Shown here piece by piece: positions 47,901 through 53,643 of a DNA stretch of 64,000 nt. This stretch comes from Endozoicomonas sp965232255 (lineage in GTDB: Bacteria > Pseudomonadota > Gammaproteobacteria > Pseudomonadales > Endozoicomonadaceae): the NCBI GenBank assembly GCA_965232255.1, contig OZ246962.1, positions 3,038,001-3,102,000 on the forward strand, given 5' to 3'. The notes under the pieces are model-generated. The model made no database searches. It was not told the DNA's origin and saw only the letters and a program-made list of their open reading frames with translations. A program made the translations under genes and the position numbers. The number at the start of each line of letters is the position of its first letter. The first letter of the stretch is position 1.

Positions 47901-48575
47901 GATGACACGTATCTTGATCGTTTTGTGCAAGAGAGTCTGACTCGCGCTGGCTACGAGGCTCACTGGCTACCTGCCATTAAGGGCATGCTGCACAACTGCC
48001 TGAACGCGCCGCTCGATGGCGACCGTATGCGCCTGCTGGATCTGCCCGATAGCGCCCGTCGGGTGGAAATGGAATTCTATCTGCCCATTGAACAGCTGGA
48101 CCCGGAACAGCTGAACCAGCTTATCGCTCACCATGATCCGCTAAGTGCCAGAGCCGGCAAGCTACAGTTCCACCGCATGAAAGGCATGCTCAAGGGTTTT
48201 ATCGACCTGACCTTTGAGTACGCCGGACGCTGGTATGTGCTCGATTACAAGTCCAACTGGCTGGGCGGGGACGCCAGCCATTACTCTCGCGAGGTCATGG
48301 GCGAGGTCATGGTGGAGCACCGTTATGACTTGCAATACCAGCTCTACTCGCTAGCACTGCATCGGCTACTACAGCAGCGCCTGGTGGATTATCAGTTTGA
48401 CCAACACTTTGGCGGGGTCATCTACCTGTTTTTACGCGGTGTGCAGCCCGGTGACCCAAACCGCCATGGCATTTTCAGCCACAAACCGAGCTTTGAACTG
48501 GTGGACGGTCTCGACCGGCTTTTTTCTGGCAATCCTTTTTACAGCAATGACACAGAGGCACGCAGGGCATGTTAA
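44931..48575 (+). CDS. recB: Exodeoxyribonuclease V subunit beta (RecB)
   Basis: RecB is the 3'-5' helicase and nuclease of RecBCD. The 1,214-residue protein (E. coli 1,180) has UvrD-like helicase motifs: Walker A ASAGTGKTYT near residue 20, motif II MIDEFQDTDPLQY, IGDPKQAIYGFRGAD and VTIHKSKGLEY. Its C-terminal nuclease domain has His in GTFMHSLFE, Asp in GFIDLTF and VLDYKSNW. It overlaps recC by 4 nt and recD by 7 nt, so the three subunits are translationally coupled. Confidence 0.97.
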   Translation: MTPQTLDPRALPLHGVRLIEASAGTGKTYTIANLYLRILLGHGSDQTRHETPLTVDQILVVTFTDAATGELRDRIRKRIHETRNAFNTGQSDDSFIQRLIDDMDQPQQCQALLLAAEQQMDEAAIFTIHGFCQRMLKQHAFESGTLFSSELVTDTEPMLQLCAADYWRRNFYPLDKPLAKLIKALWKTPNDLLGTVRSWLPLSNLQMDDQSLPASLADFMAQYLGPAAELKALWRADQDTIEQQLLDCGLRKDRKPLKRLSAMTEFLASEDLIPNLDNDSWEIYGTAILQKSLLKTGKLPDHPIFEKIDAFLQLPLELSEALKGVVTRDALSHIKTQFNQLKSSRHQLSFDDLLANLATALFADQPGCDNDGELLAQAIRSQYRVAMIDEFQDTDPLQYQTFHTIYMNGGDPTVGLFMIGDPKQAIYGFRGADIFTYMQAREQVHSHYTLDTNWRSSDAMVGAINSVFRNSPEPFIYNDSIPFEPVHPAPGAAGKRLYYQGQPLPAMTLWLQPAPDEVTVNTERYQNAMSLATATEINRLLSAADRGECMVCNGDKQMPLQPGDIAVLVRTGHHASLVRQALAEQNIASIYLSNRDSVFTAREALDLEKVLQACLHPTSERMLRAALATSLLHLDASTLNALNTDELQWERTVEEFSHYHELWQRKGILPMLRQLVFQRRLAEQLLASPDGERRLTDLLHLGELLAAASLEQQGPSALVRWFAEQIAHPNNNADDQQLHLESERNLVKIVTIHKSKGLEYNVVFCPFVCHLSSKTSQLYHDPHTSEPWLALTPSAQATTLAEQERLAEDLRLLYVALTRSVYCCYLGLAPYKSGRASQDGKTDLHRTAIGYLLNEGQEITTTTLPALLTQLEAQCPNQQIVVTPPPVDTLDTYAAVVSQEDALSARNFSGKIERNWWTTSYSALSRHHTTEADASNETPGLDSEVIHQQQEASAETSDDPFSLFHFPKGAQPGTFMHSLFEDLDMNTLRSDDTYLDRFVQESLTRAGYEAHWLPAIKGMLHNCLNAPLDGDRMRLLDLPDSARRVEMEFYLPIEQLDPEQLNQLIAHHDPLSARAGKLQFHRMKGMLKGFIDLTFEYAGRWYVLDYKSNWLGGDASHYSREVMGEVMVEHRYDLQYQLYSLALHRLLQQRLVDYQFDQHFGGVIYLFLRGVQPGDPNRHGIFSHKPSFELVDGLDRLFSGNPFYSNDTEARRAC

Positions 48576-50581
48576 ATCTGCTGCAACAACTGGAACAGCA
48601 AGGCGTGATCCGCCCCCTGGATTATCAATTCGCCCGCCTGCTGCACACCATGCACCCAAACCCGCTGGTTACTCTGCTAGCGGCCAACGTTAGCCATGAG
48701 CTGGGGCGCGGGAACGTGTGTATGTCGCTACAAAGCACGCTGTTCGGCCTGGACAGTGACACCAGTCAACCACTGGCACGCCGTACAGGCATTGTCAGGG
48801 AACAGTGGCCCGACCAGCTCAATGCTTGCGCGTTGGTGGGTGATGGCAGCCAGCCAACGCCTCTCGTGCTGGATAATAATCGACTCTACCTCTATCGCTA
48901 CTGGCAATATGAATGCAATGTTGCCCGCTTCCTCAAGCAGCAACAGGATGAGGCCCTCGACAGCCAGCAAGCCCGTACTATTTTGCAACGCTTGTTCCAG
49001 CGCGATTACCACTTTGTCGCCAGGCAATGCGCCGAACAAACGCCGGCACAACAGCAAGTCACCATTATCAAGTGGCTGGATATTGAAGCCACGGAAGCAC
49101 TGGACTGGCCAGCCATTATTACCGCCATCAATCAACCGACGCCGGATGCCGACGCGCTGGATCGGTTAATACCTGAGTCTGCCTGTCTGAACTGGCAGAA
49201 AATCGCCGCTGCACTGGCGGCAAGCCGGTCATTTTCAGTGATCAGCGGCGGTCCGGGGACCGGTAAAACCACCACAGTTACCCGGCTACTGGCCCTGTTG
49301 ACCGAGCTGGGATTACAACGGGGCGCTGCTCCTGATATCAAACTGGTCGCCCCCACCGGCAAGGCCGCCGCCCGACTCACCGAGTCCATTGGCAGTGCCC
49401 TGACGCGCATCAACTGTAGCGATGCAGTCAAAGAAAAAATACCAACCCAGGCTGGCACCGTGCATCGGCTATTGGGTGTCATCTCCGGCAAACATGGCTT
49501 TATCCATAATCAAAACAACCGCTTACACCTGGATATTCTGGTAGTGGATGAAGCGTCCATGATCGACCTGCCACTGATGAGCCAGTTATTGGCAGCGCTG
49601 CCTGATCATGCCCGGTTAATTCTGCTGGGCGACCGGGACCAATTATCGTCAGTGGAGGCTGGCAGCGTGCTGGGGGATATTTGTCGTGCGGCCGGTTCTG
49701 GCTACTCACCTCAACAGGTCAGGCTGCTGGAAACATTGACCGATCATTCCTTGCAAAATATCGCAGGGGCACTCTCTACCGCCAATCACAAACCTGCTGC
49801 CAACCACAATGTCTCCGACAGCCTCTGCCTGCTACGCAAAAGCTATCGCTTTGACGCTCAATCGGGCATCGGTTGCCTGGCCAAAGCCGTGAACGGCCCA
49901 GACCTTAAAGCGCTGGCGTCGGTATTTAATAGCAACTTTACCGACATTGCTCTGCTGCCCATGGCAGAGCAGCCTGACTATCGACGGTTAATTCAGCACT
50001 GTGTGCACAGCTACCGTCCGTACTTGGAGCTGCTGCAACAGCAAGCAGAGCCAGCAGCCATACTGGACGCTTTCAATAACTTTCAACTGCTGTGCGCCCT
50101 GCGTGCAGGCGCTTTTGGTGTCACCGGTTTGAATGAAGCCATTGAAAAAGCATTGCAACAGCAAGGACTGATCAATATCAGCAACCGTTGGTACCAGGGG
50201 CGCCCAGTACTGATCACTCGCAACGATCACGGCCTCGGTCTGTACAACGGCGATATCGGCATGACAATGCAGGTGGGGGGGCGCCTCAGAGTGGCCTTCC
50301 AACTGCCGGACAAACAACTAAGACTGCTTCTCCCCAGTCGGCTACCGGAACATGAAACCGTTTATGCCATGACCATTCATAAAAGCCAGGGCTCGGAGTT
50401 TACCAATGTCGCCATGGTGCTGCCGGACAAAGACAACCCGGTCATCACTAGGGAACTGGTTTACACCGGCATTACCAGAGCCAAATCCACCCTGAGCATT
50501 TTTTCCGGTATAAATATGCTGATTAAAGCCGCCAAGTCCCCAACGCAAAGGGAATCAGGTCTCTATCAGCGATTAATTTAA
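48569..50581 (+). CDS. recD: Exodeoxyribonuclease V subunit alpha (RecD)
   Basis: RecD is the 5'-3' helicase subunit of RecBCD. The 670-residue protein (E. coli 608) has Walker A SGGPGTGKTTT near residue 225, VAPTGKAAARL, motif II VVDEASMIDLPL, GDRDQLSSVEAG and the C-terminal TIHKSQGSEF and VYTGITRAK. It starts inside the end of recB (7-nt overlap). Immediately downstream begins the accessory island of IS and CRISPR sequence. Confidence 0.96.
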   Translation: MLNLLQQLEQQGVIRPLDYQFARLLHTMHPNPLVTLLAANVSHELGRGNVCMSLQSTLFGLDSDTSQPLARRTGIVREQWPDQLNACALVGDGSQPTPLVLDNNRLYLYRYWQYECNVARFLKQQQDEALDSQQARTILQRLFQRDYHFVARQCAEQTPAQQQVTIIKWLDIEATEALDWPAIITAINQPTPDADALDRLIPESACLNWQKIAAALAASRSFSVISGGPGTGKTTTVTRLLALLTELGLQRGAAPDIKLVAPTGKAAARLTESIGSALTRINCSDAVKEKIPTQAGTVHRLLGVISGKHGFIHNQNNRLHLDILVVDEASMIDLPLMSQLLAALPDHARLILLGDRDQLSSVEAGSVLGDICRAAGSGYSPQQVRLLETLTDHSLQNIAGALSTANHKPAANHNVSDSLCLLRKSYRFDAQSGIGCLAKAVNGPDLKALASVFNSNFTDIALLPMAEQPDYRRLIQHCVHSYRPYLELLQQQAEPAAILDAFNNFQLLCALRAGAFGVTGLNEAIEKALQQQGLINISNRWYQGRPVLITRNDHGLGLYNGDIGMTMQVGGRLRVAFQLPDKQLRLLLPSRLPEHETVYAMTIHKSQGSEFTNVAMVLPDKDNPVITRELVYTGITRAKSTLSIFSGINMLIKAAKSPTQRESGLYQRLI

Positions 50582-50666
50582 AACTACGCGCCAAGGCTAG
50601 AAAATCAGGAAGCCGCAGTATATACGTACTGTTTTCCATGGAGGCCAGCCTCGATTGCAGGGAGCA

Positions 50667-50803
50667 AGTAAAAAGGGACACCTGATTAAGCCGCTTTCGT
50701 AAATTTCTGCTGTTCAAAATCCACAGGACTCATGTAGCCAAGATAAGAGTGAAGCTTGTGGTTCTTGTGGTTGTTGCAGAACAAAATACAATCAATCATC
50801 TGG
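50667..50803 (-). mobile_element. IS3-family 3'-end remnant
   Basis: About 137 bp are clearly related to the right part of the complete IS3 element at 52012 onward, including the terminal inverted-repeat region (AAGTAAAAAGGGACACCTG). On the minus strand it encodes the last ~35 residues of OrfB (YMSPVDFEQQKFTKAA and stop), with a short insertion near NNHKNHKLHS. The rest of the element is missing. It marks the left edge of the island just after recD. Confidence 0.8.
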
Positions 50804-51021
50804 ATAACAGGAACATTCCGGCTACCCAGTCCGAGCCGTGGCCCCGATAATGGTGGGCGGCACCGGCCGCACGTCGTAAACGGCAGTGACCGCCTCGGCG
50901 ATCCACGGGTTTTTCATAGTAAGTCACGGTCAGGTGGTCAATCGTCAGTCCCAGGTCCGTGGCCACCCGGACAGTGCTCTTGCCATTTACGGTGGTTTCC
51001 AGAAAGTCTTTGTGGAAGGCA
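50804..51021 (-). pseudogene. Unrecognised coding-like fragment beside the CRISPR trailer
   Basis: On the minus strand this 218-bp stretch is one open frame with coding-like composition (for example AFHKDFLETTVNGKSTVRV and VTYYEKPVDRRGG). It has no start codon and abuts the last CRISPR repeat at one end and the IS3 remnant at the other. I do not recognise the protein. It looks like a scrap of a gene destroyed by rearrangement. Confidence 0.35.
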
Positions 51022-51411
51022 TTTCTAAGCTACCTGTGCGGCAGTTCACTTTCTTCTTCTTGAAGAGAGAGCTCCCTTTAGTTTCTAAGCTGCCTGTGCG
51101 GCAGTTCACTGTGTGATTAACGATGGTGTAATACTGATTGATTTCTAAGCTGCCTGTGCGGTAGTTCACGGCGGTTTTGAACGAGTTATCTATACCCTCA
51201 TGTTTCTAAGCTGCCTGTGCGGCAGTGAACAGAGTGAATATCGACCCACTGAATATTTGCAAGTTTCTAAGCTGCCTGTGCGGCAGTGAACGTTTCCACA
51301 CAGCAGTTGAAGTGCTTGATGAATTTCTAAGCTGCCTGTGCGGCAGTGAACTGGAAAGAACATGGGATACCGGGTAACTGGTTTTTCTAAGCTGCCTGTG
51401 CGGCAGTGAAC
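51022..51411 (-). CRISPR. Type I-F CRISPR array, 7 repeats and 6 spacers
   Basis: Seven 28-bp repeats start at 51022, 51082, 51142, 51203, 51264, 51324 and 51384, with spacers of 32-33 bp. Read on the minus strand, the four leader-side repeats begin GTTCACTGCCGCACAGG and end CAGCTTAGAAA, the classical I-F repeat with the Cas6f hairpin CTGCC-GCACA-GGCAG. The three trailer-side repeats begin GTGAAC instead, and two carry one more change each (at 51032 and 51162). The leader at 51412-51540 lies between the array and cas6f. No intact cas gene is present in the window. Confidence 0.97.
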
Positions 51412-51540
51412 TGGAATTTTAAGCGAAAAAAACCAAGGGTAACAGCGGCTTACTCAAGAAAAGAGCGTTTTACCCTTTCTTTTTGGCCTCTTCACAACTA
51501 ATTGATTTTAATTACATTTTTAAAGAGCGTTATTTTTTTG
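51412..51540 (-). promoter_or_regulatory. CRISPR leader
   Basis: This 129-bp AT-rich stretch lies between the cas6f stop codon and the first GTTCAC repeat. It is placed as in canonical type I-F loci, where the leader carries the array promoter and the integration site for new spacers. Confidence 0.7.
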
Positions 51541-51924
51541 TTAAAAATAGGGTAGCGAACCTTCCATTTCACTTATGGCTAACCCATAAAGTGTAAATTC
51601 CAATCCTTGGGATCGCTTTCCCACCTCCTGCTGGATAAACAGCCGGAAGTGCTCACCGCTACTCAAGCTCTTTACCCAGATATAAGGAGCACTGGTGAGC
51701 TGTGTTTGCGTGTTCCTGTGCTGCGTTCTAGCCTCTTCGAGACTGATGTTCTGCCTGTGGGCCGCACGGCGAATCAGTCGTTCCACATTAGACTTAGTCT
51801 GCAGACGGCTGGTACGTACTGTGACTTCACTTGTATCTGGCACCTGACAGAATACCTTCTCCCAAAGAAAGTGATGACCAATATCATCGCCGGGTAACAG
51901 GGTTATATCTCTGTATACCTGCAT
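51541..51924 (-). pseudogene. cas6f: Cas6f (Csy4) with a large internal deletion
   Basis: Cas6f is the type I-F endonuclease that cuts the repeat hairpin to make crRNA. This 127-residue frame keeps the family N-terminus (MQVYRDITLLP, FLWEKVF) and the C-terminal half, including the arginine-rich helix (SNVERLIRRAAHRQ), KSLSSGEHFRLFI and a terminal LPYF like the usual VPWF. About 60 residues between KVFCQ and VPDTSE are missing relative to the usual ~187. The catalytic His (His29 of P. aeruginosa Csy4) lies in the lost segment. The frame is intact, but nuclease activity is unlikely. It lies upstream of the leader in the normal order. Confidence 0.8.
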
Positions 51925-51929
51925 TAGTG

Positions 51930-52005
51930 TTAGTCCTTATCACTTTCCCCAAACACTCCCCCCCGAATCAATACGGCCATAACGAAATGCTTCTCCTCTG
52001 CTGAG
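51930..52005 (-). pseudogene. C-terminal end of csy3 (cas7f), cut by IS3
   Basis: On the minus strand the last ~24 codons before cas6f read EEKHFVMAVLIRGGVFGESDKD and stop 5 nt before the cas6f ATG. This position is where csy3 (cas7f, the crRNA backbone protein) ends in type I-F operons, and the sequence is consistent with its C-terminus, though identified largely by position. The frame is broken exactly at the terminal inverted repeat of the IS3 element. Confidence 0.55.
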
Positions 52006-52035
52006 TGTAGTGGTCAAGTAAAAATGGACACCTGA

Positions 52036-52860
52036 TTAAGCTGCTTTCCTGAATTCCTGTCGCTCAAAGTCCACTGGACTCATGTAATCGAGATAGGAGT
52101 GAAGTCTGTGGTTGTTGTAGAACAAAATGTAATCAATAACCGTTGCTTCAACATCAGCCCTCGTCTCGAAAATATAATGGTTAGTCCTTTCTCTTTTGAG
52201 ACTTCCAAAAAAACGTTCCGTCACCGCATTGTCCCAGCAGTCCCCCTTACGACTCATGCTGCATATCATGCCGTATTCTCTGAGTTGAGCCTGGTAGTCA
52301 AGAGAAGCATACTGGCTCCCCCGGTCTGAGTGGTGAAGCACTCCCGAGCTTGGTTTACGACTCCACCAGGCCATTTTCAAGGCCTCTAATGGCAACTCCG
52401 TCTTTATACGACTGCTCATGGACCAACCTACGATTTTCCTTGAATACAAATCCATAACCACAGCCAAGTACAGCCAGCCTTCGCGGGTCCAAAGGTAGGT
52501 AATATCTGTCGTATAGACTTTATTTGCCTCTGTGACAGCAAATTCTCTGTTCAAGAGATTTTCCGCAACAGGCAGTTTATGCCTGCTATTTGTTGTCACC
52601 TTAAATTTTTTTGCACATTTCACTACCAGTCCTAGCCGTTTCATCAGTGTTGCTGCCTGATAGCGACCTACGTTGTAGCCCTTTTTACACAGTGCCTCTG
52701 CCATTCTTCGGCTGCCATATGAACGATCAGAGTCTGCAAAAATCTGTTGTGCATCAGCTTCCAGGCGAAACTGCTGCGCCGTTATGTTTTTCTGTTGAGC
52801 CCGTTGCTTTTGCCAGTGATAAAAGCCGCTGCGACCCACTTGCATTACTTTACAGAGCAC
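52036..52860 (-). CDS. IS3-family transposase OrfB (DDE integrase)
   Basis: This is the catalytic part of the transposase, 274 residues as a free frame but normally made as an OrfAB fusion. It has the rve/DDE domain: Asp in TTDITYLW, Asp in HHSDRGSQYAS and Glu in NAVTERFFGSLKRE, with the HTH_21 region SYGSRRMAEAL before it. The frame is open upstream to the slippery site at 52938-52944, so the fusion adds the family segment LLRERAVVRFAFIQQ. Confidence 0.95.
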   Translation of the reverse strand: MLCKVMQVGRSGFYHWQKQRAQQKNITAQQFRLEADAQQIFADSDRSYGSRRMAEALCKKGYNVGRYQAATLMKRLGLVVKCAKKFKVTTNSRHKLPVAENLLNREFAVTEANKVYTTDITYLWTREGWLYLAVVMDLYSRKIVGWSMSSRIKTELPLEALKMAWWSRKPSSGVLHHSDRGSQYASLDYQAQLREYGMICSMSRKGDCWDNAVTERFFGSLKRERTNHYIFETRADVEATVIDYILFYNNHRLHSYLDYMSPVDFERQEFRKAA

Positions 52861-52904
52861 CCGAGTCGGGTAGACCTCCTTCTCCTGCTGTATGAATGCA
52901 AACC

Positions 52905-53207
52905 TTACAACAGCTCTTTCGCGAAGAAGGCCGTCGCCTTTTTTAAGATTTCCTGCTCCATTTTCAATTGCCGATTTTCAGCTTCCAGCTCTTTTATCCG
53001 TCGCTGATCCGGCGTTAAAGCCTGTTGTCCTTTGCCAGGAAAGGACATTTCCTTTTTTTCATCCTGCTCCCGCACCCAGCGTCTGAGGTTGCCAACATCA
53101 ATATCAAGACTTCTGGCAACCTCTGCTGCAGCCTGTCCCTGCTCAACCACCATAGCAATGGCTTTACGCTTAAATTCTGGAGAATAATTCTTACGCTGCT
53201 TTGTCAC
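52905..53207 (-). CDS. IS3-family transposase OrfA
   Basis: This 100-residue protein has the Tnp_1 helix-turn-helix (YSPEFKRKAIAMVVEQG, EVARSLDIDVGNLRRWVRE) that binds the element ends, followed by a leucine-zipper-like C-terminus (RIKELEAENRQLKMEQEIL). Codons 88-90 (TTA AAA AAG) hold the -1 slippery heptamer that makes the OrfAB transposase. Confidence 0.95.
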   Translation of the reverse strand: MTKQRKNYSPEFKRKAIAMVVEQGQAAAEVARSLDIDVGNLRRWVREQDEKKEMSFPGKGQQALTPDQRRIKELEAENRQLKMEQEILKKATAFFAKELL

Positions 53208-53273
53208 TTTCTACCTCGTCATCAACTGCACTATTGTGCTTAACGAGGTGTCCAAAGTCATTAGACCACTACA

Positions 53274-53403
53274 TGGGAAAGTGGCAGGTCGTAAGCGACA
53301 TGGCATTAAAAGCGCGAAGGAATTGAAGGAACGGATCGAAGAAAATCTGCCCGAAGCACTTTTAGGACAGGTCGACGTGTTTGTACTGGATGTTTCTTTC
53401 TGA
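53274..53403 (+). pseudogene. C-terminal fragment of an unidentified gene, cut by IS3
   Basis: Directly after the IS3 right end, an open frame on the plus strand encodes about 42 residues (GRKRHGIKSAKELKERIE, then GQVDVFVLDVSF) and stops. It has no start of its own and looks like the tail of an interrupted gene. It does not resemble the missing 5' part of csy3, so the two sides of the IS were not originally adjacent. I do not recognise the family. Confidence 0.4.
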
Positions 53404-53513
53404 TGTTTGTCAAGCAGGCGCCGTCTAAGGTGGGTTTTTAGTAGATTGAAGTAGTTATAGTTTTGCGGACACACAGACTTGAGTAATATCAAAATCCCTT
53501 AAGGTGTGTCCAA

Positions 53514-53621
53514 ATGTCAGAAAAGAAAGTCAAAACCAATACAGCAGAGTTCAAGAAATCAGCTGTAAAACTGGCGCTAGAATTCGATCAGTCAGTAACT
53601 GGTACTGCCAGGGATCTTGGT
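53514..53621 (+). pseudogene. N-terminal fragment of a second IS3-type OrfA
   Basis: The frame starts MSEKKVKTNTAEFKK and continues VKLALEFDQSVTGTARDLG, the N-terminal helix-turn-helix of an IS3-family OrfA distinct from the one at 52905-53207. Similarity ends at about 53621 and the frame continues into unrelated sequence. The remaining element is missing, and its junction lies just before the next gene's ribosome-binding site. Confidence 0.7.
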
Positions 53622-53643
53622 TACTACAGTTGCAGGAGTCAAT

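Larger units (their letters stand above)
52006..53273 (-). mobile_element. Complete IS3-family insertion sequence
   Basis: The 1,268-bp element is bounded by TGTAGTGGTC and its complement GACCACTACA, extended by imperfect repeats ending GGACACCT on each side. It contains orfA and orfB on the minus strand, joined by a -1 frameshift site (A AAA AAG, 52944 to 52938). The bases flanking the two ends (GAG and TGG) do not form a target-site duplication. That fits an IS-mediated deletion next to the truncated csy3. Confidence 0.9.

Noticed and set aside
50987..51169. Small proteins encoded across the CRISPR repeats
   Set aside because: The frame repeats the same CRTGSLE-type residues at 60-bp intervals; it is a translation of the CRISPR repeats and not a gene.
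51022..53273. CRISPR-associated transposon (type I-F3)
   Set aside because: Variant repeats and a reduced cas set prompted the idea, but no tnsA, tnsB, tnsC or tniQ gene is present. The only transposase is a plain IS3 element.
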